The notes under the pieces are model-generated. The model made no database searches. It saw only the letters and a list, made by a program, of their open reading frames with translations, and was not told the origin of the DNA. Source: Streptomyces sp. NBC_00510 (GTDB lineage Bacteria; Actinomycetota; Actinomycetes; Streptomycetales; Streptomycetaceae). From it: DNA of 64,000 nt. The translations under genes and the position numbers were made by a program. Position 1 is the first letter of the stretch; every line of letters begins with the position of its first letter. Positions 47,066 to 56,691 of this stretch are shown here, piece after piece. The stretch spans positions 3,791,501 to 3,855,500 of the forward strand of contig CP107851.1 of assembly GCA_036013505.1 (NCBI GenBank), read 5' to 3'.

Positions 47066-47752
47066 GTGACCCCCAGGAACGCCCATGAACGCCGGGGAAC
47101 CCGGGGCGGCACCCAGGGCAGCACCAGGAGGGGCGAACGAGAGACCGTCCCCGCCGAAACCGGCTCGGGCACGCTCCGCGGGACCGTCGTCCGGCTCGTC
47201 GGCATGGTCGCCGGAAGCCTCAGGGGGGCGGCAGCCGAGGCACCCGAGGTCGTCGACCTCGACCGGCCGCCCCGCTCCCGCGCCGAAGTCGCCATGCGCA
47301 GGCCCGACGTGGAGGAATCCCCCCGGGGCAGGCGCGCAGTGCGAACGGCGGCTCCCCCGACGCTCCCCCGGCCGGACGCACCCGCCGGGACCCATGTCCC
47401 CCTGCCCGACGGCATACGCCTGACGGCGTGGGCAACCGGCGAGGGGCACGGTGTCACGCTGATCATCCGCAATCCCCACCCGGCCCGTTCCCTGGCCGGG
47501 GCCGCGTGGAGGTCCGCCTTCACCGCGGACGGGTCCGCGTCCCCGGTGCTCCGCATCACCGTCCACGGGGTGCCGTACGCCTGGGAGCCGTCCGCCGAGA
47601 GGGGCGCCTTCCCCGAAGACGTCGAACTGTCGTGCCGCGTGCAGGGCGAAGGCCCCGTCCCGGGGCTCCCGGAAGCCGGGCAGCCGGTGGAGGTCACGCT
47701 GCGGGAGGGCCGACCGCCGGTCACCAAGACGCTGTGGACACCGCTGCGCTGA
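47066..47752 (+). CDS. Hypothetical protein
   Basis: This 228-aa protein has an Arg/Gly/Glu-rich, probably disordered first 90 residues. The C-terminal part looks like a beta domain (GIRLTAWATGEGHGVTLIIRNPHPARSLAG, SPVLRITVHGVPYAW, GQPVEVTLREG). No signal peptide or membrane segment. GTG 47066 follows GGAGG by 8 bases; GTG 47060 is closer. It faces the LuxR regulator gene tail to tail, with 15 bases between. I recognise no family and cannot assign a function. Its codon use is more like its neighbours than random. Confidence 0.5.
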   Translation: MTPRNAHERRGTRGGTQGSTRRGERETVPAETGSGTLRGTVVRLVGMVAGSLRGAAAEAPEVVDLDRPPRSRAEVAMRRPDVEESPRGRRAVRTAAPPTLPRPDAPAGTHVPLPDGIRLTAWATGEGHGVTLIIRNPHPARSLAGAAWRSAFTADGSASPVLRITVHGVPYAWEPSAERGAFPEDVELSCRVQGEGPVPGLPEAGQPVEVTLREGRPPVTKTLWTPLR

Positions 47753-47767
47753 CCACCCGGAGCCTGC

Positions 47768-50674
47768 TCACCGCACCATGCCGGCCGTCGCCAGCGTACG
47801 GGCGAGGTCGGAGCGCGACCGGATGCCGAGCTTGCGGTACACCCGCGTGAGGTGCGCCTCCACGGTCTTGCGGGACAGGAACAGGGTCGAGGCGGTCTCC
47901 AGGTTGCTGAGCCCGCCGGCAACGGCGCGGGCTATCTGGAGTTCCTGGGCGGTCAGCAGGTCGGCGAGGGAGACCTGCGCCCGCTGCGGCGCGACGCGGT
48001 GTCCGGCCGCCGCCAGTTCGGCCTCCGCCCTCGCGGCCCAGGGACGGGCGCCCAGCGCGCTGAAGGTGGTGTGGGCCGCGAGCAGCGGGACGCGCGCCTC
48101 CGCGGGGCGACGCAACCGCCGCATCACCTCCCCGTGCACCAGAGCCGTCCGCGCCTGGTCGAAGGGCATCTCCCGGCGCGCGTGCGCTCGGTCCGCCGCG
48201 GCGAACAGCCGTACCGCCTCGTCGGCGTCGGTCGCCAGCAGACCGCGGCAGCGTGCCGTCGCCGCCTCGGGCCAGGCCAGGCCGGTGGCCCGGGCCCGCT
48301 CGTCGAGCCAGTCGGCCAGTCCGGCCGCCCGGTCGCGGTTCCCGCCGCGGACGTGCGCCTCCGCCAGGTCGGCCACGAAGGTCAGCATGTTGGGATTGCC
48401 CAGCCCGCAGTCCTCGGCGAGCGCGAAGGCCCGCTCCAGATGGCGGACGCAGTCGTCCGGATCGCCCGCGGTGAGTGCGGCCGAGCCGAGGGCCCCGAGG
48501 GCCAGGACTTCCAGGCCGTGCGTCACCGGCCAGCCGTTCCGCTCCCGATAGGCCGCGATGTGCCGCTCGCAGCCCTGGCGGTCGCCGCGGCGTCCGTCGA
48601 TACGGGCGAGCAGGATGGCGGCATAGCTGCCCGTGGTGACCTGGCCCAGCTCGCGTGCCCAGCGGACGGCCTCGACGGCGTCGGCCCTCGCCGCCGCCCA
48701 GTTCCGCCAGCTCTCGGCCTCGCACCGGCCGGCCAGGGCGTAGGCGAGCAGTCCGAGCGAGGCGCCGCGCCGGATCCGCTCGACGACCTCGCCGAGCAGG
48801 GAGGCCGCGGCGGCGTCCTCGTCGGCCCAGGAGAGTGCCTCGCCTATCTGCACCGTCAGTTGCTGCAGCTCGGGGGTGACGGCCTCGGGAAGGGCCGCCC
48901 GCTCGCGCAGCAGCAGTTCCCTGCCTTCCCGCACCTGGCCGGCCAGCGCCATGGTGGCACCGAGCAGGGCGCCGCCCAGTCGTGGCCGCCGTCCCGGTGC
49001 GCCGTGCCCGTCACCGCCGGTTCCGGAGGGGGCCGTCCCCGCCGTCCCCGCCGTCCCCGCCGTCCCCGCGGTGAACTCGGCGCAGCGCCGGGCGAGATCG
49101 AGCGCGAGATCGGTCCGCCCGGACATGGCGGTGGGCAAGGTGGCCGCGCCGTAGAGCACACCGGCGCGGTGCGGGTCGACGGCGCGGACGCTCTCGGCGG
49201 CCGACACCAGGACGCGGTGCGCGCGCCCGGGATCGCCCAGCCAGGCGTGCGCCTGTCCGCGGACCAGGTCGATGTCCGCGGTGAGGCGGAGGTCCGGACT
49301 CCACCGCAGCGCCTCCTCGCACCAGTGGACGGTCTTGCGCGCGGCGCCGCTGTGGAAACCGTCGACCGCCGCGTTGAGCAGGCGCACCGCCCGGTCGGAC
49401 GGCGCCGGAGACAGCTCGGCGGCCCGGTACCAGGTCTCCGCCGCGCTGCCCGGTGCACCACGCCGCCTCGCCTGTTCGGCCGCGTCCGCCAGTGCCCTGG
49501 CCACCTGTTCGTCGGGCCCCGTGGCCGCCGCCGCGAGATACCAGGCCCGCAGCTCGGGAGGCGCGCAGTCGGCCAGGACCCGGTACACCCGCAGCCGTCG
49601 CGCCGGCGGGCATCCGTGCAGCACCAGCCCCCGCAGCACCGGATGCCGCAGCCGGTACCCGGATCCCGGTTCGAGGACGACGAGGCCGGCGGCCTCGGCC
49701 GGCTGCAGCGCTGCCGTCGACAGGCCCACCGAGGCCAGCACCGTCTCGAAGACGGTGCCGTCCCCCGAGCGGCTCGCCGCCAGGTAGGTCAGCGCCTCCC
49801 GGGCGGCCGGGGGCAGTGCCCGCAGGGGTCCCCGCCAGGCGCGTTCGACCAGCGGGCGGGGGCTGGACCAGGCGTCGGCCATGGGGTCCTCTCCCTCGTC
49901 CGCCGACGGGTCCGGAGCGTGCCTCCTGTCCCGCAGCAACGCGGCGTACTCGACCAGTACGAGGGGATTCCCGAGACTCAGCTCCACGAGCCGGGCCACG
50001 GCGGCGTCCTCCGGATCGAGCCCCATGCCCAGGAGCAGCTCCGCACAGGCGGCGCCGTCCAGGCCGGCCAGTGCCAGCCCGGGCACGCCCGCCCAGCCCG
50101 TCTCCGGTTCGGCGCCGTGCCGGGTCGCCATGGCCAGCAGCACGCGCTCCCGCTCCAGCCGGCGGGCCACGAACTGCAGCACGTGCCGGGAGGACGAGTC
50201 CGCCCACTGCAGATCGTCCACCAGGACGAGCAGCGGTTCGGCGTCCCCGGCCGCGGCCAGGACGCCGAGGGCACCCGAGCACACCGCGTACAGGGTGGGC
50301 TCCGCCGGCTCCGACAGCGCCAGGCAGCCCTCGAGCGCGCGCCGCTGCGGCGGCGGCAGCTCCGCGAAGTGTGCGCGCAGCGGGAGCAGGACGTCGGCGA
50401 GTACGGAGTACGGAAGCACCGCCTCGGACTCCACGCCGCGCGCCCGCAGGACCCGCCCTCCGTGACCGCGCGCCGCGTAGGCCAGCAACTCGCTCTTGCC
50501 GACCCCCGGTTCGCCGGTCAGCAGGATCGCCCCGCCCCGTTCCGGGACCCCGGCCACCCGGCGGTCCAGCTCCGCGCGCTCCCTCTCCCGGCCGAACAGC
50601 CGGATTCCGCCGGGTGCGTCATCCGCACCGGTCCCCCCGGCACTCCCGGTCCCCACCACGTTCTCCGTGTCCAT
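47768..50674 (-). CDS. LAL-type LuxR-family transcriptional regulator
   Basis: The 968-aa regulator is a large ATP-binding LuxR-family (LAL) protein. An N-terminal AAA-like module has Walker A GEPGVGKSELL (about 53) and Walker B LLVLVDDLQWAD (about 145). A long central region of TPR-like helical repeats (about 350-860) follows. A C-terminal LuxR helix-turn-helix (about 905-965: LTAQELQIARAVAGGLSNLETASTLFLSRKTVEAHLTRVYRKLGI) ends the protein. LAL regulators often control secondary-metabolite or sugar genes. No cluster is present here. A run of TAG repeats (Thr-Ala-Gly) at about 536-547 comes from a 9-bp tandem. Start ATG 50674 has GGGGTGGGG upstream. Confidence 0.92.
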   Translation of the reverse strand: MDTENVVGTGSAGGTGADDAPGGIRLFGRERERAELDRRVAGVPERGGAILLTGEPGVGKSELLAYAARGHGGRVLRARGVESEAVLPYSVLADVLLPLRAHFAELPPPQRRALEGCLALSEPAEPTLYAVCSGALGVLAAAGDAEPLLVLVDDLQWADSSSRHVLQFVARRLERERVLLAMATRHGAEPETGWAGVPGLALAGLDGAACAELLLGMGLDPEDAAVARLVELSLGNPLVLVEYAALLRDRRHAPDPSADEGEDPMADAWSSPRPLVERAWRGPLRALPPAAREALTYLAASRSGDGTVFETVLASVGLSTAALQPAEAAGLVVLEPGSGYRLRHPVLRGLVLHGCPPARRLRVYRVLADCAPPELRAWYLAAAATGPDEQVARALADAAEQARRRGAPGSAAETWYRAAELSPAPSDRAVRLLNAAVDGFHSGAARKTVHWCEEALRWSPDLRLTADIDLVRGQAHAWLGDPGRAHRVLVSAAESVRAVDPHRAGVLYGAATLPTAMSGRTDLALDLARRCAEFTAGTAGTAGTAGTAPSGTGGDGHGAPGRRPRLGGALLGATMALAGQVREGRELLLRERAALPEAVTPELQQLTVQIGEALSWADEDAAAASLLGEVVERIRRGASLGLLAYALAGRCEAESWRNWAAARADAVEAVRWARELGQVTTGSYAAILLARIDGRRGDRQGCERHIAAYRERNGWPVTHGLEVLALGALGSAALTAGDPDDCVRHLERAFALAEDCGLGNPNMLTFVADLAEAHVRGGNRDRAAGLADWLDERARATGLAWPEAATARCRGLLATDADEAVRLFAAADRAHARREMPFDQARTALVHGEVMRRLRRPAEARVPLLAAHTTFSALGARPWAARAEAELAAAGHRVAPQRAQVSLADLLTAQELQIARAVAGGLSNLETASTLFLSRKTVEAHLTRVYRKLGIRSRSDLARTLATAGMVR
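49035..49070. repeat. 9-bp tandem (GTCCCCGCC)4 in the LuxR gene
   Basis: Four copies of a 9-bp unit encode (Gly-Thr-Ala)-type repeats in the regulator, in a linker between helical repeats. Length variation stays in frame. Confidence 0.75.
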
Positions 50675-51038
50675 CGCCCCACCCCGAAGTCTCCGGCCAC
50701 CACGTCGCGGACCAGATTGCCGCAGTCCATGTGATGCCGCAGCCACCGGGGAGGTGGGCACCGGGTGGGGGACGAGCCGCTCGCCGCCGCCCCGCCCGGC
50801 GCGGCCGGGCGCGTGCGTCTCCAGCGGCGCCTGCCCGACGCACCGTCACCGCCGCCTGGTGGAGGGGCGTGGAACCGCGTGCGCCCCATGGCACCGCGGG
50901 CGCACGCGGGGTGATCCGCCGGCGAAGATCGCGTTGCCGGCCCTGGTGTGCGGTGACGATCGGGGACGTCCTGGGCGGCGCCGTGCCGGTGTGCCTGCCG
51001 GCGCACGTACTGCTCTCCCGGCGTTCCCAACGGCCTTG
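50675..51038. other. Intergenic region upstream of the LuxR gene
   Basis: No gene is seen. A 12-bp inverted repeat, CCGCGTGCGCCC (50875-50886) with its complement at 50898-50909, could be a regulatory site or RNA stem. It is 201 bases from the LuxR start. The region is otherwise unstructured GC-rich DNA. Confidence 0.4.
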
Positions 51039-51067
51039 GGTCCGGGGCCCGCTGAGGCCCCCGGACC
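51039..51067 (-). terminator. Terminator after the MDR dehydrogenase gene
   Basis: GGTCCGGGG (51039-51047) pairs with CCCCGGACC (51059-51067), 13 bases beyond the dehydrogenase stop. Confidence 0.6.
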
Positions 51068-51079
51068 GCGCGCCGGGCC

Positions 51080-52042
51080 TCAGACCGTCAGGACGACCTT
51101 CCCGAACAGGTCCCCGCCCGCCATCTTCTCGAAGCCCTCGCGGGCCCGGTCCAGCGGCAGCACGGTGTCGACGACCGGGCGCACCCCGGTGACGGCGCAG
51201 AAGCTCAGCAGGTCCTCCAGCTCGTCCTTGGTGCCCATGGTCGAGCCGACGACCTTGAGTTCCAGGAAGAAGATCCGGTTGAGCTCGGCGCTCTTCGGGT
51301 TGGGCCCGGAGGTCGCGCCGGAGATCACCAGCGTGCCGCCGGGGCGCAGCGACTTGACCGAGTGGGACCAGGTCGCGGCGCCGACGGTCTCGATGACCGC
51401 GTCCACGCGCTGCGGCAGCCGGGCGCCCGGCTCGAAGGCGGCGTCGGCGCCGAGGTCCTCGGCGCGCCCCCGCTTGGCCTCGTCGCGGCTGGTGGCGAAG
51501 ACCCGCAGGCCCGCGGCCTTGGCCAGCACGATGGCGGCGGTGGCGACGCCGCCGCCCGCACCCTGGACCAGGACGGAGTCACCGGGGCGCACACCCGCGT
51601 TGGTGAAGAGCATCCGGTACGCGGTCAGCCAGGCCGTGGGCAGGCAGGCGGCCTCCTCGAAGGAGAGCTCCTTCGGCTTGGGCAGCAGGTTCCAGGTGGG
51701 CACGGAGACCTTCTCGGCGAAGGTGCCCTGGTACTTCTCGGTGAGGATGCTGCGCGGCTCGTCGGGGCCCACCCCGTGCCCGCTCAGGCCGACGACGGGG
51801 TAGACGACGACTTCGTTGCCGTGCTCGTCGATCCCGGCGGCGTCACAGCCGAGGATCATCGGCAGGCTCTCCTCGCCGAGCCCCACCCCGCGCAGCGACC
51901 ACAGGTCGTGGTGGTTCAGGGAGGCGGCCTTGACGGTGACGGTGCTCCAGCCGGGCCGTGCCTCCGGCTCGGGGCGCTCCCCGAGTTCGAGGCCGCTCAG
52001 CGGCTGGTCACGGTCGATTCGGGCGGCGTAGGCAGCGAACAT
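51080..52042 (-). CDS. MDR-superfamily zinc-type/quinone oxidoreductase
   Basis: The 320-aa enzyme has the fold of medium-chain dehydrogenases: NHHDLWSLRGVG, LPMILGCDAAGIDEHGNEV, QGTFAEKVSVP, EEAACLPTAWLTAYRML, nucleotide-binding SVLVQGAGGGVATAAIVLAKAAG, and ending GKVVLTV. The GHE zinc-binding motif of true alcohol dehydrogenases is absent (GCDAAG), so it is likely an NADPH:quinone-type reductase. The start at 52042 follows TAGCGT by 7 bases, a possible -10 of a leaderless message. It is transcribed away from its own upstream promoter; a separate terminator closes the malic enzyme gene before it. Substrate unknown. Confidence 0.83.
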   Translation of the reverse strand: MFAAYAARIDRDQPLSGLELGERPEPEARPGWSTVTVKAASLNHHDLWSLRGVGLGEESLPMILGCDAAGIDEHGNEVVVYPVVGLSGHGVGPDEPRSILTEKYQGTFAEKVSVPTWNLLPKPKELSFEEAACLPTAWLTAYRMLFTNAGVRPGDSVLVQGAGGGVATAAIVLAKAAGLRVFATSRDEAKRGRAEDLGADAAFEPGARLPQRVDAVIETVGAATWSHSVKSLRPGGTLVISGATSGPNPKSAELNRIFFLELKVVGSTMGTKDELEDLLSFCAVTGVRPVVDTVLPLDRAREGFEKMAGGDLFGKVVLTV

Positions 52043-52105
52043 GACCTTGACGCTAGCGCCGCGCGGTGCCCCGGCGTAACCGCACGGGGATGTGACACGC
52101 GCCGC

Positions 52106-52142
52106 GCGGCGCGGTGCCCCCGACCGGCGGGCACCGCGCCGC
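52106..52142 (-). terminator. Terminator of the malic enzyme gene
   Basis: A perfect 14-bp stem (52106-52119 with 52129-52142) and 9-base loop lie 33 bases beyond the malic enzyme stop. Confidence 0.8.
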
Positions 52143-52174
52143 ACGGCGACGTGGTCTGCGGGCGTACGGCGCGC

Positions 52175-53422
52175 TCAGCGCCGGGCGACGCCCTCGGCGC
52201 GGGCGGCCGCGGCCACGGCGGCGGAGACCGCGGGGGCCACGCGCTCGTCGAACGGCGAGGGGATCACGCAGTCGGCGGACAGTTCGCCGTCCACGACGGC
52301 GGCCAGCGCCTCGGCGGCGGCGATCTTCATGCCCTCGGTGATCCGGGAGGCCCGCACCTGCAGCGCGCCCGCGAAGATGCCGGGGAAGGCGAGCACGTTG
52401 TTGATCTGGTTCGGGAAGTCGCTGCGCCCGGTGGCGACGACGGCCGCGTACTTGTGCGCCACCTCGGGGTGGATCTCCGGCGTGGGGTTGGCCATCGCGA
52501 AGATGAAGCAGCCCTTCGCCATGGTGGCGACGGCCTCCTCCGCCACGGTGCCGCCGGAGACGCCGATGAAGACGTCCGCGCCCGCGAGCGCCTCCTCCAG
52601 GGTCCCGGTGAGCCCGGCCCGGTTGGTGTACGTGGCGAGTTCGCGCTTGGCGGAGTTCAGGTCCTCGCGGCCCGCGTGCACCACGCCCTTGCGGTCGGTG
52701 ACGGCGACGTCCCCGATGCCGGCCTCGACGAGGATCTTGGCGATGGCGACGCCCGCGGCACCGGCCCCGGAGATCACCGCGCGCAGCTCGCCCAGCGCGC
52801 GGCCGGTCAGCCGGGTGGCGTTGCGGAGCGCGGCGAGCGTGACGACGGCCGTGCCGTGCTGGTCGTCGTGGAAGACCGGGATGTCCAGGCGCTCCTGCAG
52901 CTTGCGCTCGATCTCGAAGCAGCGGGGGGCGGAGATGTCCTCCAGGTTCACCCCGCCGAAGGAGGGTGCGAGGCGCACGACGGTGTCGACGATCTCGTCC
53001 ACGTCGGTGGTGGCGAGCGCGATCGGGACCGCGTCCACGCCGCCGAACTGCTTGAAGAGGATCGCCTTGCCCTCCATCACCGGCAGGGACGCCTCCGGGC
53101 CGATGTCGCCGAGGCCCAGCACCGCCGTACCGTCCGTGACCACGGCCACGACCTGGGACTTCCACGTGTAGTCGTGGACCAGCTCGGGCTGCTCGGCGAT
53201 GGCGGTGCACACGCGGGCGACGCCCGGTGTGTAGGCGAGCGACAGGTCGTCGGCGTTCCGCACCGGGACGGTGGCGGTCACCTCCATCTTGCCGCCGCGG
53301 TGGAGGGCGAAGACCGGGTCCACGGGGCTTTCCGGGCCGTCGCCGTCGGTGCTCTCCGCGTGTTCGGTCCTGTCGGTGCTGTCCGTGCCGTCGGTGCGAG
53401 GATTGACAATCTCCGCTGCCAC
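52175..53422 (-). CDS. NAD(P)-dependent malic enzyme
   Basis: The 415-aa enzyme decarboxylates malate to pyruvate with reduction of NAD(P). It has the substrate-binding [13 protein letters not shown] (catalytic Tyr), [14 protein letters not shown] (catalytic Lys), [14 protein letters not shown] (metal), [15 protein letters not shown] and the nucleotide site [14 protein letters not shown]. It is the short bacterial form, without the C-terminal phosphotransacetylase. The first 35 residues are an Asp/Glu/Thr-rich extension. GTG 53422 has AAGGGG upstream. The terminator is downstream. Cofactor preference (NAD or NADP) cannot be told from the sequence alone. Confidence 0.94.
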   Translation of the reverse strand: MAAEIVNPRTDGTDSTDRTEHAESTDGDGPESPVDPVFALHRGGKMEVTATVPVRNADDLSLAYTPGVARVCTAIAEQPELVHDYTWKSQVVAVVTDGTAVLGLGDIGPEASLPVMEGKAILFKQFGGVDAVPIALATTDVDEIVDTVVRLAPSFGGVNLEDISAPRCFEIERKLQERLDIPVFHDDQHGTAVVTLAALRNATRLTGRALGELRAVISGAGAAGVAIAKILVEAGIGDVAVTDRKGVVHAGREDLNSAKRELATYTNRAGLTGTLEEALAGADVFIGVSGGTVAEEAVATMAKGCFIFAMANPTPEIHPEVAHKYAAVVATGRSDFPNQINNVLAFPGIFAGALQVRASRITEGMKIAAAEALAAVVDGELSADCVIPSPFDERVAPAVSAAVAAAARAEGVARR

Positions 53423-53918
53423 TGTTGACCCCTTTGTCCGAATTGTCTATGAGGGTACTACCCCCTACAACAGGGGATAGGTGGGATCGGCTTCCGTACA
53501 CCCGGACTCGAGTGGTCCCGGGCGCGACGGAGGCCAGGCGCGCCGCACGCACGCCGAGGGGCCCCCGGTGAGGGGTAAGGGTCTGTTGTACCGGAAGGCG
53601 GTTTCCGCTGACGAGTCTGTGCGCCGCACCACGGTGTCGCACATCGGGAACTTCTGCGCACAACGCAACAAGTCGTCCGAATAGCGGGACAAGGAAAGTG
53701 ATGCACGCAACTTCGCAGCACGGCCCCACCGCGGTCCGGCCTTGGTGTACCGGCCTGGTGGGGGTCAGGGGATCGCCCGTTATGCGATTTTGACACATCC
53801 GGGCCCCCATGAGGACGTGTCCGGATGGCAAGATGCGGAGATCACACGTGAACGCGACATCCGAACGTGTGTACCCGGAGATCGGCTGCTCCCAGGATTC
53901 CCGCAGGAGGAACCACCA
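53423..53918. other. Divergent intergenic region between malic enzyme and amino-acid transporter genes
   Basis: This 496-base region should hold promoters for both directions. It contains TTGACA at 53790-53795 (without a clear -10), an interrupted CATCCGG/CCGGATG inverted repeat around 53795-53827, and a CCCCT/AGGGG hairpin at 53462-53476. Short frames on both strands have no coding signature. I call no gene. Confidence 0.4.
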
Positions 53919-54860
53919 ATGACCGCACGTACCACCCGTCGCTCGACCGTGACGAGCCGCTTCGCCGCGGTCGGAGCGATCGCGGTCGCCGGTGCCCTCG
54001 TCCTCACCGGTTGCGGCGACCAGACGGACAAGGGCGGCTCCTCGTCCGCGTCGAGCGACGCGTCCAAGGCGCCGCTCTTCGACAAGCTGCCGAAGTCGGT
54101 GCAGTCGGCGGGCGTGCTCAAGGTCGGCTCGGACATCGCGTACCCGCCGGTGGAGTTCGTCAAGGACGGCAAGAACGTCGGCATCGACCCGGACCTGGCC
54201 GACGCCATGGCCAAGCAGCTCGGCGTGAAGGTCGAGTTCAACAACGGCACCTTCGACACCCTGCTGACCGGTCTGCGCGCCAAGCGCTACGACATGGTGA
54301 TGTCGGCGATGAGCGACACCAAGGACCGCCAGGAGGGTGTCGACTCCTCCACGGGCAAGAAGGTCGGCGAGGGCGTCGACTTCGTGGACTACTTCACCGC
54401 GGGCTCCTCGGTCATCGTGAAGAAGGGCAACCCGGAGGGCATCACGTCCCTCGCGGACCTGTGCGGCAAGAAGGTCGCCGTGCAGCGCGGCACCACCTCC
54501 CAGGACCTGCTCAAGGCCCAGAAGTGCGACAAGCCGATGTCGATCGAGCCCTTCGACACCGACACCGAGGCGCAGACCCGCCTGAAGGCCGGCGGCGTCG
54601 TCGCCGACGTCTCCGACTTCCCGGTCGCCGCGTACGCCGTGAAGACCTCCGGCGGCGGCAACGACTTCGAGCTCGCCGGCGAGCAGGTCGAGGCCGGCCC
54701 GTACGGCATCGCGGTCTCCAAGAGCAACACCGAGCTGCGCGACGCGCTGCAGGCCGCGCTGACCGCCGTCATCAAGGACGGCTCCTACACCAAGGTCCTG
54801 GAGAAGTGGGGCGTCACCGACGGCGCCGTCACCGAGGCCAAGATCAACGGCGGCTCCTGA
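53919..54860 (+). CDS. Polar amino-acid ABC transporter substrate-binding lipoprotein
   Basis: The 313-aa lipoprotein has a signal peptide with lipobox LTGC (about 30-33) and a bilobal SBP domain: GVLKVGSDIAYPPVEFV, GIDPDLADAMAKQLGVKVEF, FDTLLTGLRAKRYDMVMSAMSDTKDRQ, VDYFTAGSSVIVKKG, CGKKVAVQRGTTSQDLL, AGPYGIAVSK. This is family 3 of solute-binding proteins for polar amino acids. The ligand is not identifiable. ATG 53919 has AGGAGG upstream. It begins the three-gene operon with permease and ATPase. Confidence 0.93.
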   Translation: MTARTTRRSTVTSRFAAVGAIAVAGALVLTGCGDQTDKGGSSSASSDASKAPLFDKLPKSVQSAGVLKVGSDIAYPPVEFVKDGKNVGIDPDLADAMAKQLGVKVEFNNGTFDTLLTGLRAKRYDMVMSAMSDTKDRQEGVDSSTGKKVGEGVDFVDYFTAGSSVIVKKGNPEGITSLADLCGKKVAVQRGTTSQDLLKAQKCDKPMSIEPFDTDTEAQTRLKAGGVVADVSDFPVAAYAVKTSGGGNDFELAGEQVEAGPYGIAVSKSNTELRDALQAALTAVIKDGSYTKVLEKWGVTDGAVTEAKINGGS

Positions 54861-54886
54861 GTCACGACAGCAAGAGGCTTCCCTCC

Positions 54887-55837
54887 ATGTCCGAAGCGAA
54901 TGACAAGGTCCCGGCCGGCACCCCGGCCGGGACCCCGCCCGCCGCGGCCTCCCGCCCGGAGGCCATCAAGGCGATCCCCGTACGCCACTACGGCCGCTGG
55001 ATCTCGGCGATCCTGGTGCTCGCCGTGCTGGGGCTGCTGGTCAACGCGTTCGCCAACGCGAACGTGAACTACGGGGCGATCCCGGACTTCCTGTTCGACT
55101 CCGCGGTCCTCAAGGGCCTGCGGAACACGGTCATCATCACCGTGGTCTCGATGGCGCTGGGCCTGATCCTGGGCATCGTGCTCGCGGTGATGCGGCTGTC
55201 GAAGAACCCCGTGACCTCCTCGGTGGCCTGGGGCTACATCTGGTTCTTCCGCGGCACCCCGGTCTACGTCCAGCTGCTCATCTGGTTCAACCTGGCGCTG
55301 ATCTTCCCGGTCATCAATCTCGGCTTCTACAAGGACGAGATGAACCAGTTCATGACCCCCTTCATGGCCGCGCTGCTCGGCCTGGGTCTGAACGAGGCCG
55401 CGTACATGTCCGAGATCGTGCGGGCCGGCATCCAGTCCGTCGACGAGGGGCAGACCGAGGCGTCGCACGCGCTGGGCATGACCCAGGGCCAGAACCTGCG
55501 CCGTGTGGTGCTGCCGCAGGCGATGCGGGTGATCGTCCCGCCGACCGGCAACGAGTTCATCAACATGCTGAAGACCTCGTCGCTGGCCGCGCAGGCCGCC
55601 CAGTACGCCGAACTGCTGCGCTCCACCACCGACATCGGCAACACCACCGGCGCCACCGTGGAGATGCTCTTCCTCGCCGCGGTCTGGTACCTGGTCCTCA
55701 CCTCGGTGTTCTCGGTCGGCCAGTACTACCTGGAGCGCCGTTACGCCCGCGGGACGACCCGCAACCTGCCGCCCACCCCGTGGCAGCGGGTCAGGGCCAA
55801 CCTGGGCACCTTCCGCCGCCCGGAGGTGGCACGATGA
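54887..55837 (+). CDS. Amino-acid ABC transporter permease
   Basis: The 316-aa permease has a His/Glu/Gln-family layout: an N-terminal charged extension with helix at about 44-65 ([17 protein letters not shown]), then the BPD_transp domain ([52 protein letters not shown] with the EAA loop). [22 protein letters not shown] follows. The EAA loop contacts the ATPase. A single permease gene suggests a homodimer. Its stop overlaps the ATPase start (ATGA). Confidence 0.93.
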   Translation: MSEANDKVPAGTPAGTPPAAASRPEAIKAIPVRHYGRWISAILVLAVLGLLVNAFANANVNYGAIPDFLFDSAVLKGLRNTVIITVVSMALGLILGIVLAVMRLSKNPVTSSVAWGYIWFFRGTPVYVQLLIWFNLALIFPVINLGFYKDEMNQFMTPFMAALLGLGLNEAAYMSEIVRAGIQSVDEGQTEASHALGMTQGQNLRRVVLPQAMRVIVPPTGNEFINMLKTSSLAAQAAQYAELLRSTTDIGNTTGATVEMLFLAAVWYLVLTSVFSVGQYYLERRYARGTTRNLPPTPWQRVRANLGTFRRPEVAR

Positions 55838-56622
55838 CCGACTTCAGCAAGGGCACCGGCGCCCACCCGATGGTCAAGGCCGAGGCGGTGCACAAGCACT
55901 TCGGCCTGGCCCACATCCTCAAGGGCATCGACCTGGAGGTCGCCCCGCGTGAGGTGTTCTGCCTGATCGGCCCGTCGGGCTCGGGCAAGTCCACCTTCCT
56001 GCGGTGCATCAACCACCTGGAGAAGATCAGCGGCGGCCGGCTCTCGGTCGACGGCGAGCTGGTCGGCTACCGGCAGAAGGGCGACAAGCTCTACGAGCTC
56101 AAGGACCGCGAGGTCGCCGCCAAGCGCCGCGACATCGGCATGGTCTTCCAGCGCTTCAACCTCTTCCCCCACATGACCGCGATCGAGAACGTGATCGAGG
56201 CCCCGGTGCGGGTGAAGAAGGAGGCCAAGGCCGTCGCCCGCGAGCGCGCGCTGGCCCTGCTGGACCGGGTCGGCCTGCGAGACAAGGCCGGGCACTACCC
56301 CGCCCAGCTCTCCGGTGGTCAGCAGCAGCGGGTGGCCATCGCCCGCGCGCTGGCGATGGAGCCGAAGCTGATGCTCTTCGACGAGCCCACCTCCGCGCTC
56401 GACCCGGAGCTGGTCGGCGACGTCCTGGACGTCATGCGGGGCCTCGCCGAGGACGGCATGACGATGATCGTGGTCACCCACGAGATGGGCTTCGCCCGCG
56501 AGGTCGGCGACGCCCTGGTCTTCATGGACGACGGCGTCGTCGTCGAGTCCGGCCACCCGCGCGACGTGCTCACCAACCCGCAGCACGACCGCACCAAGGC
56601 CTTCCTCTCCAAGGTCCTCTGA
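55834..56622 (+). CDS. Amino-acid ABC transporter ATP-binding protein
   Basis: The 262-aa ATPase of the HisP/GlnQ type has Walker [14 protein letters not shown]-loop [12 protein letters not shown], signature [15 protein letters not shown], Walker [14 protein letters not shown] and the H-loop VVTHEMGFA. It overlaps the permease gene by ATGA and completes the transporter, which should import polar amino acids. A perfect terminator follows. Confidence 0.95.
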   Translation: MTDFSKGTGAHPMVKAEAVHKHFGLAHILKGIDLEVAPREVFCLIGPSGSGKSTFLRCINHLEKISGGRLSVDGELVGYRQKGDKLYELKDREVAAKRRDIGMVFQRFNLFPHMTAIENVIEAPVRVKKEAKAVARERALALLDRVGLRDKAGHYPAQLSGGQQQRVAIARALAMEPKLMLFDEPTSALDPELVGDVLDVMRGLAEDGMTMIVVTHEMGFAREVGDALVFMDDGVVVESGHPRDVLTNPQHDRTKAFLSKVL

Positions 56623-56630
56623 CCGGACGT

Positions 56631-56668
56631 GCGTGAGGGGCGGCGCCGTCCGGCGCCGCCCCTCACGC
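56631..56668 (+). terminator. Terminator of the amino-acid transporter operon
   Basis: A perfect 17-bp GC-rich stem (56631-56647 with 56652-56668) and 4-base loop lie 8 bases after the ATPase stop. It also lies before the end of the convergent methyltransferase gene and may act in both directions. Confidence 0.85.
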
Positions 56669-56691
56669 GTTCCCCCGCGGCGGGGTACGGA

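Noticed and set aside
53465..53710. 81-codon minus frame upstream of the malic enzyme gene
   Set aside because: No ribosome site, odd composition and it lies in the promoter region.
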